DNA from: Rohdeia mirabilis
Lineage (GTDB): Bacteria; Planctomycetota; UBA1135; GCA-002686595
DNA length: 64,000 nucleotides
Assembly: GCA_007750655.1 (NCBI GenBank)
Contig: CP036290.1
Coordinates: forward strand, 4,588,001-4,652,000
Direction: 5' to 3'
Positions 8,971 through 17,677 of this stretch are shown in pieces (the first letter of the stretch is position 1; every line of letters begins with the position of its first letter). Below the pieces are notes generated by a model that worked only from the letters and a program-made list of their open reading frames with translations, was not told the DNA's origin and did not search any database. The translations under genes were made by a program, and so were the position numbers.

Positions 8971-9975
8971 ATGACCGGAGCGAGCGGCACCGAGCAGCAC
9001 GACCCGCTGCGCCTCGCGGTCCTCGGTCTCGGGCGCATGGGTCGCCATCATCTGGCGGCGCTGCGCGAGCGGTCCGACGTCGAGATCGTCGCGGTCGGCG
9101 ACCACGGCTCACGGAGCGCGCGCGACGTGGCCGCGGAACTCGCCGCCGCGACGGGTCGCGAGTGCCACGTGGTCACGCGGACCGCCGAGGTCGTCGGACT
9201 CGCGGACGCCGCGATCGTCGCCGTGCCCACCGCGGCCCATGCCGACGTCGCGTCGACGCTGCTGGAGGGCGGCGTCGCGTGCCTGGTCGAGAAGCCGATC
9301 GCCGCGAGCGCGGCGGAGGCCGAGCGGATGATCGCGGCGGCGGACGCGGGACGAGCGGTGCTGCAGATCGGTCACATCGAGCGCTTCAATCCGGCGTTCG
9401 TGCTCTTGTGCGAGCACCTCGGCGACGAGATCGAGAGCGGCAGCGTGCGCCGGATCGCGGCGCAGCGCACGAGTCGGGCCGACGGGCGCACGTTCGACGT
9501 GGACGCGGTGCTCGACCTGATGATCCACGACCTCGATCTGCTGGAGTACGTGACCGGACCGCGGCACACGGGGACGGCGCTGGGCGTGTACGCGCTGGAG
9601 CCGACGGCGACGTTCGAGCGCGCGTCGGCGTGGCTCGAACGCGGTCGCGACGGTGAATCGGTCGATCTGTTGGTCGAACTCGTGACGGATCGAGCGGCCG
9701 CCGAAGCTGTGCGCACGTTCACGGTCGAGTCGCCGACGTGGCTGCTGCGGGCCGACCTCGATGCGCGCACGCTGAAGCGTCGGCCGAGTTCGGGCAGAGG
9801 CGCGGTCGAGGAGGTCCCCGTGCCCGCGTCCGACCCGCTGCGGGCCCAGCTGGACGCGTTCCTGCGCGCCGTTCGCGGGCGAGGTCCGGTGGCGGTCGAC
9901 GGCGCGGCGGGACTCGCGGCGCTGCGACTGGCCGAACGGATCCGCGCGACGCTGGGGCTCGCGGGCGAGCGCTGA
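8971..9975 (+). CDS. Gfo/Idh/MocA-family oxidoreductase
   Basis: 334 aa NAD(P)-dependent dehydrogenase. An N-terminal Rossmann motif (LAVLGLGRMGRHH, about residues 12-24) is followed by VEKPIA, the lysine-proline signature of the family, and IGHIERFNPAF. The ATG at 8971 is 13 nt after the aminotransferase stop and removes a 17-residue upstream overhang. A two-gene operon with the aminotransferase is likely, suggesting that it makes the 3-keto sugar nucleotide that the aminotransferase uses (as WlbA does). Confidence 0.85.
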   Translation: MTGASGTEQHDPLRLAVLGLGRMGRHHLAALRERSDVEIVAVGDHGSRSARDVAAELAAATGRECHVVTRTAEVVGLADAAIVAVPTAAHADVASTLLEGGVACLVEKPIAASAAEAERMIAAADAGRAVLQIGHIERFNPAFVLLCEHLGDEIESGSVRRIAAQRTSRADGRTFDVDAVLDLMIHDLDLLEYVTGPRHTGTALGVYALEPTATFERASAWLERGRDGESVDLLVELVTDRAAAEAVRTFTVESPTWLLRADLDARTLKRRPSSGRGAVEEVPVPASDPLRAQLDAFLRAVRGRGPVAVDGAAGLAALRLAERIRATLGLAGER

Positions 9976-10067
9976 CGCGGACCGGAGCGGTGGTTCCGTC
10001 GAACGCGGCCCGGTCGACCGCTCGGCCACTCGACCATCCGAGTGTCGGCGCAAGGCGGCGTGCGCAC

Positions 10068-10073
10068 TAGGAT
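10068..10073 (+). promoter_or_regulatory. -10 element (TAGGAT) 7 nt before the start at 10081
   Basis: TAGGAT, then 7 nt, then ATG. The spacing places transcription initiation at the start codon, so the mRNA is predicted to be leaderless. This also indicates that the second oxidoreductase is transcribed separately from the aminotransferase pair. Confidence 0.5.
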
Positions 10074-10080
10074 CGGCGCC

Positions 10081-11235
10081 ATGACGACCACTTCCGACAC
10101 CCCGGCGACCGTGCGGCCCCTGCGCCTCGGCATGGTCGGCGGCGGACCCGGCGCGTTCATCGGCGCCGTCCACCGCATCGCGGCCCGACTCGACGGTGCG
10201 TTCGAGCTGGTTGCAGGCGCGTTCAGTTCGGACCACGGGCGCTGCCTGGAGCGGGCGGCGGAGTGGAACGTCGAACCGGAGCGGGCCTACGCCAGCTGGC
10301 AAGACCTGCTGCGCGCGGAGTCCGAGCGGCCCGCCGACGAACGGGTGCAGGTCGTCGTCGTCGTCACGCCCAACCACCTGCACCACGAGATCGCGATCGC
10401 CGCGCTCGAGGCCGGGTTCGACGTGGCCTGCGACAAGCCGCTGACCACGTCGAGCGCGCTGGCCGACGAGATCGCGCGCGCCGTCGAGCGCACCGGACGG
10501 CGCTTCCTCGTGACGCACAACTACACCGGCTATCCGCTCGTGCGCGAGGCGCGCGCCCTGATCGCGCGCGGCGACCTGGGCGAGCTGCGGCGCGTGGACG
10601 TGGAGTACGTGCAGGGTTGGCTGGCCGAGGACCTGGCGGCGCAGGGCCAGAAGCAGGCCGCCTGGCGCGCGGATCCCGCGTTGGCCGGCCCGGGCGGCGC
10701 GCTGGGCGACATCGGCACGCACGCGTTCAACCTCGCCGAGTTCGTGTGCGGCGCGCGCGTCGAGCGCCTGTTCGGTCGGCGCCACAGCTTCGTCGCCGGG
10801 CGCGCGGTGGACGACGACGCGGAGGCGCTGCTCGAACTGACGGGCGGCGTCCGCGGCACGTTGCGCTGCAGCCAGGTCTGCGTCGGTCGCGAGAACGGAC
10901 TCGTGCTGTCGGTGTTCGGGACCAGGGGCGGACTGACCTGGAGGCAGGAGCACCCGAACGACCTCGAGCTGCATCGGCCCGAGGGCGGGCTGACGGTGAA
11001 GCGCACCGCGAACGCCGATCTGTCGCCCCTGGCCGCAGCGTCCGCGCGCACGCCGCCGGGCCACCCGCAGGGCTTCCTCGAGGCCTTCGCGAACCTGTAC
11101 CGCGACCTGGCCACGGCGATCCGCGCCGAGGCGCCGCTGCCCGACCACCTGCCGAGCGTGACCGACGGTGTGCGCGGCGTGCGCTTCGTCGAGGCCGTGA
11201 TCGAGTCGGACGCGCGGGGTTGGGTGGAACTCTAG
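10081..11235 (+). CDS. Gfo/Idh/MocA-family oxidoreductase
   Basis: 384 aa. Rossmann motif LGMVGGGPGAFIGAVHR at about residues 16-32, the family signature CDKPLTTS, and a C-terminal alpha/beta domain containing GALGDIGTHAF, the metal-free catalytic region typical of the family. The GGGPGAFIG loop and the length fit the subgroup often annotated as inositol or sugar dehydrogenase-like in Planctomycetota. The substrate is unknown. It is preceded by its own -10-like element and followed by a strong hairpin, so it is probably monocistronic. Confidence 0.85.
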   Translation: MTTTSDTPATVRPLRLGMVGGGPGAFIGAVHRIAARLDGAFELVAGAFSSDHGRCLERAAEWNVEPERAYASWQDLLRAESERPADERVQVVVVVTPNHLHHEIAIAALEAGFDVACDKPLTTSSALADEIARAVERTGRRFLVTHNYTGYPLVREARALIARGDLGELRRVDVEYVQGWLAEDLAAQGQKQAAWRADPALAGPGGALGDIGTHAFNLAEFVCGARVERLFGRRHSFVAGRAVDDDAEALLELTGGVRGTLRCSQVCVGRENGLVLSVFGTRGGLTWRQEHPNDLELHRPEGGLTVKRTANADLSPLAAASARTPPGHPQGFLEAFANLYRDLATAIRAEAPLPDHLPSVTDGVRGVRFVEAVIESDARGWVEL

Positions 11236-11250
11236 ACTCGCGAACGACTC

Positions 11251-11284
11251 GGCGCGGGAGCTCGGTTGCCCGAGCTCCCGCGCC
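11251..11284. terminator. 15-bp perfect hairpin between convergent genes
   Basis: A perfect inverted repeat (GGCGCGGGAGCTCGG and its complement) with a TTGC loop lies between the oxidoreductase stop and the stop of the convergent beta-helix gene. No T tract follows on either strand. It fits a bidirectional terminator of a high-GC genome. Confidence 0.75.
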
Positions 11285-11293
11285 GCTCGCGTC

Positions 11294-13273
11294 CTACGGC
11301 AGATACTCGATTCTCACGGCGTTCGTCAGGCCCACTCCGGCAGGGAGTGAAGCGTCGAGATACGCGCCCTGGACGTAGAAGTCGATCGGCACCGGAGTCC
11401 CTCCGAAGACGGGCACGTGCAGTTCACCCGCTGAGTCCGAGGTGAACGTGAAGAGGAACTGCGCCGGGAACGGTACGACGACGCCACCGAGGAACGGTGT
11501 GGGATTGGAGAACGTGCTCGCACCGAGGAAGACCGTCGTCGCCGGCGGCATCCCGACGATCGCGAGATCGGCCGACCCGCCCGCCGAGAGGACGTCGCCG
11601 CACACGCTGAGCGTGGCCGTTCCCGGGCCGCCGAATCCCAGATCGGGTTGACAGTGGACACCGCTGAGCGCGATGCACTCGGAGAGCTCGGACGTGGCGC
11701 CGAGCGGCTCGAGCGTCGCCGTCGCGGTGATGAAGGCGCCCAGTGCGCCGGTGTGAGGCACGACGAGGTCGAACGCCGCACTTCCTGCGGCGTTGGTCAC
11801 CACGGTCGTTCGTCCGAGGAAGTGATCGGCCTCGCCGAAGCCCGACGGATCACAGTCCTTCGACGCGAAGAACTCGAGCGTGAAGGTGTCGGCGACGGAC
11901 GAGTTCAGGCGGCCCTTGACGTGCACACCGCCCGGGACGACCGAAGCGCTCAGGAGCGTCGGGTAGTTCTGCAAGCCGTTGCCACCGCCGTCGGTGTCGA
12001 ACGCATCGTTCGGATCGACACCGTAGCCGAAGCCCGTGGGGATCAGATCGATCCCGAGCCAGCCGCTGTCGCGGATCGCGTTGCCTTGGATGCGCAGTTG
12101 CGGCACGTTCCGGCCGACCGTGATGCCGTTGAGGGAATGGCCGGCGATGAGGTTGCCTTCACCCGGACCCGTTCCGCCCACGCGAACGTTCGTGAAACTC
12201 GCGGGGTGCGTGACCGCGTCCCCCATCGAGATGCCCCAGACGGAGCCCAGGGTCGGCTGCCCGTGAAGGTCGACACCGATACGGTTGCCGAGGATCGAGA
12301 CGTCGGAGCCGGTTCCACTGAGCAGGATCGCCCACCCCCACAGAGTGCCGGGCCAGTGCGGCCCCTGGCCGTGTCCGAGAACGCCGCTGATGAGGTTGTC
12401 GCGAACGATCGTTCCGTGGTTCTGACCCGCGAAGCTGACGCCGATCGTGGCGAACTGCTGCCCCTGGGTGAAGCCGTCGCTCGTACCGATCCAGTTGTTC
12501 TGGACGGTGGTGTCCTGGGTGTCGAAGAGCTCGACGAGCTGGCCGTTCGGCAGGCCTTCGCTGTTCACCGTTCCATAGCCCGCGATGATGTTGCGGTCGC
12601 TCGGCTGGGGGCCGCCGATCCGGTTCCCGCTCGCCAACTGCGATGCACCGAAGCCCTGGATCCGCACGCGAGCCATCGAGTTCCCGACGACCACGTTGTC
12701 GTTCGAGCGATCGATCTTGATCGTTCCGCAGTCGTTGCCGCTCACGAGCGAACCGGAACCGCCGAACAGGTCCAGGCTGAACCCCCCGGTGTTGCCCTCG
12801 ACGGTGCAGTTCGATCCAGTGACCGAGAGCTGGGTCGCGTGGAAGCCCTGGATCGTGGAATCGTCGCCGTTGAGGCGCAGGTTGCTGCCGAACAGCATGA
12901 CTTCCCAACCGTCGGGGTTCGTGTCGCCGGTGAGCGCGGTCTGGGTCCGACCGTCGATCGTCACCGACTCGTTGGAATTCATGAAGAAGCCGTTCGTGAT
13001 CCAGATCACGGCTCGGCCGGGGAAGAGGCCCTGCTGTTGCCACGTGCTCTGGGGCATCTGGAACTCGATGCGCTGGTGGCCAGGAGTGTTGTTCGTGGCG
13101 ATGAGCGCTTCCTCGAAGGAAACGAGCCCGTCCGGTCCGGGCAGATCGGCGATCGTTGCCGACGTCCAGTCGATGTCGGTGACGTCGGCCGCGGTGGTGA
13201 CGACGACGGTCTGTGCGTGGGCACCTTCGGCAGCGGCGAGACCGAGGAGGAGGCTGAGGAGTGTGTGTTTCAT
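11294..13273 (-). CDS. Secreted right-handed beta-helix protein
   Basis: 659 aa with an N-terminal signal peptide (MKHTLLSLLLGLAAAEGAHA). The body has repeated Asn/Gly-rich coils typical of parallel beta-helices (VEGNTGG, VVGNSMARV, VQNNWIG, VRDNLISG, ILGNRIGVDL, IQGNAIRDSG), as in pectate-lyase-like and NosD-like folds. No catalytic motif can be assigned. The last 115 residues form a separate beta-rich domain (from PDLGFGGPGTATLS to FYVQGAYLD and VRIEYLP) that resembles the N-terminal domain of the FG-GAP protein at 28253-30832. The ATG at 13273 is chosen because the signal peptide follows directly. Probably exported to the periplasm or cell surface. Confidence 0.8.
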   Translation of the reverse strand: MKHTLLSLLLGLAAAEGAHAQTVVVTTAADVTDIDWTSATIADLPGPDGLVSFEEALIATNNTPGHQRIEFQMPQSTWQQQGLFPGRAVIWITNGFFMNSNESVTIDGRTQTALTGDTNPDGWEVMLFGSNLRLNGDDSTIQGFHATQLSVTGSNCTVEGNTGGFSLDLFGGSGSLVSGNDCGTIKIDRSNDNVVVGNSMARVRIQGFGASQLASGNRIGGPQPSDRNIIAGYGTVNSEGLPNGQLVELFDTQDTTVQNNWIGTSDGFTQGQQFATIGVSFAGQNHGTIVRDNLISGVLGHGQGPHWPGTLWGWAILLSGTGSDVSILGNRIGVDLHGQPTLGSVWGISMGDAVTHPASFTNVRVGGTGPGEGNLIAGHSLNGITVGRNVPQLRIQGNAIRDSGWLGIDLIPTGFGYGVDPNDAFDTDGGGNGLQNYPTLLSASVVPGGVHVKGRLNSSVADTFTLEFFASKDCDPSGFGEADHFLGRTTVVTNAAGSAAFDLVVPHTGALGAFITATATLEPLGATSELSECIALSGVHCQPDLGFGGPGTATLSVCGDVLSAGGSADLAIVGMPPATTVFLGASTFSNPTPFLGGVVVPFPAQFLFTFTSDSAGELHVPVFGGTPVPIDFYVQGAYLDASLPAGVGLTNAVRIEYLP

Positions 13274-13346
13274 GGTTCGATCCGATGGGCACCCGGGATC
13301 GTCCGTCGTTCCTTCCGACGGCTCGCTCCCAGGTGTGAGCGATGTC

Positions 13347-15644
13347 TCAGGGAAGGAGTTCGAGCGACTCCGCGTTGCTGGCGTGCTCCATGAGCCCGCT
13401 GCCGAAGAGGTCGATCGTGAAGAAGGCGTGGTGCAGGGTCTGTCCTGCGAACGACGGGTCGGTTCCCGCCGGGATGCTGAAGCGACTCTGCGAGAACCCG
13501 CCAGGGCCGACGAGTCCGAAGAGGGGTGTGACGATGCTTGCCCCCCAGGAGCCGAGTAGGAGGTTCGTGTACCCGTCGTAGACGATCGGGACCAGTAGTC
13601 CGGAGTTCGGGTCGACGAAGCCCGGACTCGTGCCGGAGAACGTCCCCATGAGGACGAACAGCTCGTTCTCGTGCTCGGGTCCAGGACGCAACGTGAAGGT
13701 CTGTTGGCCACCCGTGGCGACGGAGATGGCGTGGGGAGTGGCCACGAACGTGCGCTCGTCGCGGATCGCATAGGTCCCTTCGTTGCCGACGAACCAACCG
13801 TTGCCACCCTCGACGAAGTCCACGGCGTTCCACTCGACCGCGGAGGCCGTGTAGAGGTTGTGCGCCACGGGCGGCAGCGGCACCGGGGACCAGGACGAAC
13901 CACCGTCGGTCGTGTGAGCGACGAAGCGGTTCCAACCCACGAGGTACGCCTCGTCCGGCGACAGGGCTTCGACGCCCATGTAGGCCGCACCGGCCGGGCC
14001 TCCGGCAGTCTGCGGGGTCCAGGTGATGCCGCCGTCAGTGGTGCGGAACAGCGTGTTCTGGAAGCCGCTCGCCCATCCGTTCCGCGCGTCCGCGAACGAG
14101 ACGGAGGCGAGCATGACGGGACTGTCGAACTGCTTCGTCCAGGTCAGACCTCCATCGTCCGTCCTGTAGATGCTGTTCCCGACGAGCCAGCCGGTCTGCT
14201 TGTCCGGGAGGAAGTCCGCGCCGCGGAAACCGTTCGTGGTACCCACAGGGCCGCTCGGGAACCAGGTCGCGCCGCCGTCCTCGGTGCGAACGAACGCACT
14301 CGATGCGAAGTTGCCGCGGCCGAACGCGATGGCTGTGTCCTCGTCCAGTGCCTCGAGGCCGAAGAACTCGAAGTTCGTCACCGCGAACTGCAAGGTCCAC
14401 GTGCGCCCACCGTCGACCGAGCGCGCGATCTGACCGTCGTCGGCGAGCCCGAACACCTGCTGCATGCCCGCGGCCCAGCCGTTGTTCGCGTCGAAGAAGT
14501 CGATGCACCACAGATCGCCGTACTCGTCGAAGCCGTCCACCTGGATCCGCTCCCACAGCTGACCGCCGTTCGTCGTCAACGCGATCTCGCCGTTCTCGTA
14601 CGCGACCCAGGCGCGGTGTGCGTCCAGCGCGTCGACGTCGCGGGCGGTGTGCGCCGCGCCGCTCGAGATCTGGGACCAGGTGGCGCCGAAGTCGTCCGAC
14701 CGCAGCAGGAGTCCGTTCGCTCCGCAGACGTACCCGACGCCCCCCGAGAAGGAAACGTCCCAGAGCCGCTGTCCGTAGGGCGTGTCGACCGTGGTCCAGG
14801 TGAGGCCACCGTCCTCGGTCCGCACGAGGTTGCCGCTGTCCCCCACCGCGACGCCGTGGAGCGCATCCGCGAAGGCGGCGGCATGGGCCCAGGTGTCGAC
14901 GGGGACCGCGGCTTGGCTCCACGTCGCTCCGCCGTCGATCGAGTGCATGAAGGTCTCGCCACCGATGACCCAGACCTCGTTCGCGCCGACGAACTCGATC
15001 GCCGTGGTGTTCGGCAGCGGGTCGAGGAAGCTCGGCGTGAGATCCATGACCACGCTCCAGCTCGCGCCGCCGTCGGTGGTTCGCGAGAAGGTCCCGTCGA
15101 TCGAGATCGCGTAGCCCTCGAGCGCGTCGCGGAACCACAGGTCGCGAACCGTCCACCCGCTCTGGACCGAGACGCCGAACGCCCAGGTCTGGCCGCCGTC
15201 GGTCGTGCGGTAGACGTAGCCGCCGTTGCCCCCGGCCCACCCGTGAAGTTCGTCCACGAAGTGGAGCGTGTAGATCGAGCCCCAGTCGTTGGCCTTCGTC
15301 CAGGTGGCGCCGCCGTCGGTCGTGAAGAAGATGCCGTTGCCGGCGCACCAGCCGCGCTGCTGGTCGAGGAAGAAGACCGAGTTGAGAGTGCTCGTCGTGT
15401 TGACGGGCAGGACCTCCCAGGTCGCGCCGCCGTCGGTCGAGTGCACGAGGTCGCCGGTCTGCGCGAACAGCGCCCCCGCCGTGGCCCAGACCTCGTCCGA
15501 GGAGACCGCGCTGATCGAGAGCATGTTCTTCGGGCTCGGGAGCGGGGCCTGGAGTTCGGGCTCCTGGGCCCGCGCCACGCCGAAACCTGTGACAACGAGG
15601 ATCGGGGCGAGCGCGAGGGAGAGGGCGGTGGATCTGGAAGCCAT
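13347..15644 (-). CDS. Secreted BNR/YCF48-like beta-propeller protein
   Basis: 765 aa with a signal peptide (residues about 1-30). It carries about a dozen copies of the motif TxDGGxTW (STDGGATW, TTDGGQTW, TEDGGLTW, TDDGGLTW), each about 45 residues apart. This is the Asp-box/BNR pattern of sialidase-like, sortilin-like and HCF136/YCF48 propellers. Known members bind protein or glycan ligands; no catalytic role is visible. The C-terminal 120 residues form a second domain (GTFSGTSPGF, VPIVYDGYTN, ASNAESLELLP) shared with the DUF1028 protein at 17678. It starts about 300 nt from the divergent HTH-M29 gene, with two palindromes between, so regulation by that protein is plausible. Confidence 0.8.
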   Translation of the reverse strand: MASRSTALSLALAPILVVTGFGVARAQEPELQAPLPSPKNMLSISAVSSDEVWATAGALFAQTGDLVHSTDGGATWEVLPVNTTSTLNSVFFLDQQRGWCAGNGIFFTTDGGATWTKANDWGSIYTLHFVDELHGWAGGNGGYVYRTTDGGQTWAFGVSVQSGWTVRDLWFRDALEGYAISIDGTFSRTTDGGASWSVVMDLTPSFLDPLPNTTAIEFVGANEVWVIGGETFMHSIDGGATWSQAAVPVDTWAHAAAFADALHGVAVGDSGNLVRTEDGGLTWTTVDTPYGQRLWDVSFSGGVGYVCGANGLLLRSDDFGATWSQISSGAAHTARDVDALDAHRAWVAYENGEIALTTNGGQLWERIQVDGFDEYGDLWCIDFFDANNGWAAGMQQVFGLADDGQIARSVDGGRTWTLQFAVTNFEFFGLEALDEDTAIAFGRGNFASSAFVRTEDGGATWFPSGPVGTTNGFRGADFLPDKQTGWLVGNSIYRTDDGGLTWTKQFDSPVMLASVSFADARNGWASGFQNTLFRTTDGGITWTPQTAGGPAGAAYMGVEALSPDEAYLVGWNRFVAHTTDGGSSWSPVPLPPVAHNLYTASAVEWNAVDFVEGGNGWFVGNEGTYAIRDERTFVATPHAISVATGGQQTFTLRPGPEHENELFVLMGTFSGTSPGFVDPNSGLLVPIVYDGYTNLLLGSWGASIVTPLFGLVGPGGFSQSRFSIPAGTDPSFAGQTLHHAFFTIDLFGSGLMEHASNAESLELLP

Positions 15645-15701
15645 GGGATCGCCGGGGTCGGTGGACACTTGGAGGCGGGCGGCGCAGAGCATCCAGCGCC
15701 T

Positions 15702-15717
15702 CTCAGGATTTCCTGAG
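15702..15717. promoter_or_regulatory. Operator-like palindrome 1 (CTCAGGA-TT-TCCTGAG)
   Basis: Perfect 7-bp inverted half sites around a 2-bp centre. The size and symmetry are those of winged-helix dimer sites, and it lies 58 nt upstream of the BNR gene start on the other strand. Confidence 0.6.
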
Positions 15718-15753
15718 ACTAGCCGAGACCCGACGCTCCGCGCCCGACCATTC

Positions 15754-15769
15754 CTCAGAAAATCCTGAA
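15754..15769. promoter_or_regulatory. Operator-like palindrome 2 (CTCAGAA-AA-TCCTGAA)
   Basis: It matches the complement of palindrome 1 at 14 of 16 positions. The centre-to-centre distance of 52 bp is close to five helical turns, so both sites would face the same side of the DNA. Confidence 0.55.
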
Positions 15770-15947
15770 TGAGGTGGGGCGAGGCGCCCTCCACTTCGGC
15801 AGATTCGAATGCCGTGCCAGGGTTCCGATCCGCGTCGCGCGCCCACTCGAAGCGCGCTCGAGACCGTCCAGGCGGCTCCCGTTCCTAAAACCGATGGGGC
15901 GCGTCCAGATCTCGGACACGGGCCTCCACCTGCCCCACCGTCGCCCC

Positions 15948-17429
15948 ATGAGTCCGCCCCCCGACCCCAGGGACTTCGACGTCCTCACCACGCCGGAACA
16001 GATCGCGTCCCTCGCGCACGCCGATCGCCTCGCGATCCTCGGCGAGTTGGTCGACGCGGCGCGCACGGGATCACAGGTGGCGGAAAGGCTCGGACTGCCG
16101 GTGCCGCGGGCGCACTACCACCTGGCGCGGCTCGTGAAGGATGGACTCGTCGTCGAGGTCGGCCTCGAATCCAAACGCTTCGTGCAGGAACGGTTCTACC
16201 GAGCGGTCGCTCGACACCACTTGGTCTACCCCCACCACGCGGGCGTCGACCAGGAGACCGGGAATGCGGTGGTGCGGGCCTTCGAGGAGGTCTTCGGTGC
16301 CTGGCGTCGCCGCGCGATGCTCGACATCGACCTGGGTGCCATCGCGCGGCGCATCGCGGTCGACGCGCTGCGCGTGCGAGCGGGGGAGCGCGTGCTCATC
16401 TTCGGACCGCCGCAGGTCCAGAAGATCGCGGACATGCTGTTCGTCGAGATCGAAGCACTGGGGGGCCGACCGACCCTGCGACCGTGGTCGCGCGAGTACA
16501 TCTTCGCTCGACTCGAGCGGATGGACGATCCGAGAGTGCGCGAGCTCCCGTTCATGCCCGACGACGAGACGGACGCGCTGGCCGGCGTCGTGATCGTCAC
16601 GTCCACCCAACCGTCGGGCGCCGAGCCGACGCCGGAGCAGCGGAAGAACCTGCCCCACCTCCTGTCGGCCCACACGACGTGGCTGCGGCGACTGCGCGAA
16701 CTCGGCGTGCGCCAGGTGGAGCTCTCGGTACCGGTCCGGGGCGACGTGGACAAGGGAGAACTGAGCGTCGATGAGGCACTTGCACTTTTCTGGCGAGCTC
16801 TCGCCGCCGAACCGGACCTGCTCGAGCGCCGTGTCGACGCGATCGTCGAGAGCTTGGGTTCCGCGCAGGAGATCGAGCTCCGCGACTCCCGAGGTGGGCA
16901 ACTGCGGTTCGCGTTCGACGATCGCCTCCTGCACCGCAGCATCGGTCGGCTCTCCGACGAGGACCTGGAACGCGGCCACGTCAGCGAGGGCTTCCCCGCC
17001 GGTTCGCTGCTGCTGGTTCCGCTGCCCGGCACCGCGAACGGCTCGCTGCACCTGGCCTACACGTCGTTCGCGGGCGTGCACGTGCGCGACGTCGAACTTC
17101 GACTGGAGCATGGCCGCATCGTCGGCGTCGAGGCGCCGGAGCGTGCCGAGTTCATCCGCGAACGCCTGGCGAGCGCGGTCGGCGACGCGAGCGCGCTCGC
17201 CCATGTTCGTTTCGGTGTGAATCCCGCTGGCCACGCGCTGACCGGGAAGGCGAGTCTCGACTCGATCCTCGAAGGGGCCGTCACGCTGGGCTTCGGGAGC
17301 AACGAGTCGATCGGCGGCTCCCAGAGTGCGACGCTCGACCTGCGCTTCCCGTCGCGCGACATCGAAGTGCGCGCCGGGGGAGCGGTCCTCGTCCCTCGTC
17401 CTTCGGACCGACCCGACAGCGGCGACTGA
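15948..17429 (+). CDS. ArsR-like HTH fused to a degenerate M29 aminopeptidase-like domain
   Basis: 493 aa. Residues about 8-85 form an ArsR/HTH_20-like winged helix (ADRLAILGELV, then VAERLGLPVPRAHYHLARL, then VKDGLVVEVG). Residues about 110-485 resemble the M29 metallo-aminopeptidase fold (aminopeptidase T/AmpS), with RARLERMDD-like spacing, LPFMPDD and the C-terminal FGVNPAG, LDSILEGAVTLGFG and GGSQSATLDLRF. In AmpT/AmpS the metal ligands are Glu, Glu, His, Tyr, His and Asp. Here the segment equivalent to GEVAL reads HVRFG, that of SHIAFG reads VTLGFG, and that of VHVDW reads ATLDL, so most ligands are gone. I infer a non-catalytic ligand-binding or dimerisation domain on a transcription factor. 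Start chosen at the ATG just before the HTH. Confidence 0.72.
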   Translation: MSPPPDPRDFDVLTTPEQIASLAHADRLAILGELVDAARTGSQVAERLGLPVPRAHYHLARLVKDGLVVEVGLESKRFVQERFYRAVARHHLVYPHHAGVDQETGNAVVRAFEEVFGAWRRRAMLDIDLGAIARRIAVDALRVRAGERVLIFGPPQVQKIADMLFVEIEALGGRPTLRPWSREYIFARLERMDDPRVRELPFMPDDETDALAGVVIVTSTQPSGAEPTPEQRKNLPHLLSAHTTWLRRLRELGVRQVELSVPVRGDVDKGELSVDEALALFWRALAAEPDLLERRVDAIVESLGSAQEIELRDSRGGQLRFAFDDRLLHRSIGRLSDEDLERGHVSEGFPAGSLLLVPLPGTANGSLHLAYTSFAGVHVRDVELRLEHGRIVGVEAPERAEFIRERLASAVGDASALAHVRFGVNPAGHALTGKASLDSILEGAVTLGFGSNESIGGSQSATLDLRFPSRDIEVRAGGAVLVPRPSDRPDSGD

Positions 17430-17677
17430 GGCACGGGTCGCGGCGCGCGAGTCGCCCCGAAGGTCGCGGGCGCAGGCGTCGGACTCGAGTCGCTCGAACA
17501 CCTCGGGTCGCGCAGCGTGGACGCGGCTGCGGGAACGAGGCACGAGGCACGAGAATCGGCACGCACGGTCGGTTCGCGATGGGAGGCACCACGAGACGCT
17601 TCGACCCTGGCACGATCCCCGTGCTCGCCATCGCCGGCCTCGCACCCGCCCCCATCCACCGCGTCCTTCGATCGCCC

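Larger units (their letters stand above)
15645..15947. promoter_or_regulatory. Divergent intergenic region with two operator-like palindromes
   Basis: About 300 nt between the leftward BNR gene and the rightward HTH-M29 regulator. It contains two related palindromes, at 15702-15717 and 15754-15769, with centres 52 bp apart. A GTG at 15774 and an ATG at 15894 are in frame with the regulator but would add unconserved residues, so I treat the region as non-coding. Confidence 0.55.

Noticed and set aside
9109..11148. A 679-codon open frame antisense to the two oxidoreductases
   Set aside because: Low-complexity translation and overlap with two genes of clear family.
13273..13290. GGTTCGATCC, reminiscent of a tRNA T-loop
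   Set aside because: No acceptor, D or anticodon stems can be drawn around it; it is at the start of the beta-helix gene.
13671..15716. A 681-codon open frame antisense to the BNR protein
   Set aside because: The minus strand codes a signal peptide and regular TxDGGxTW repeats; the plus strand product has none.
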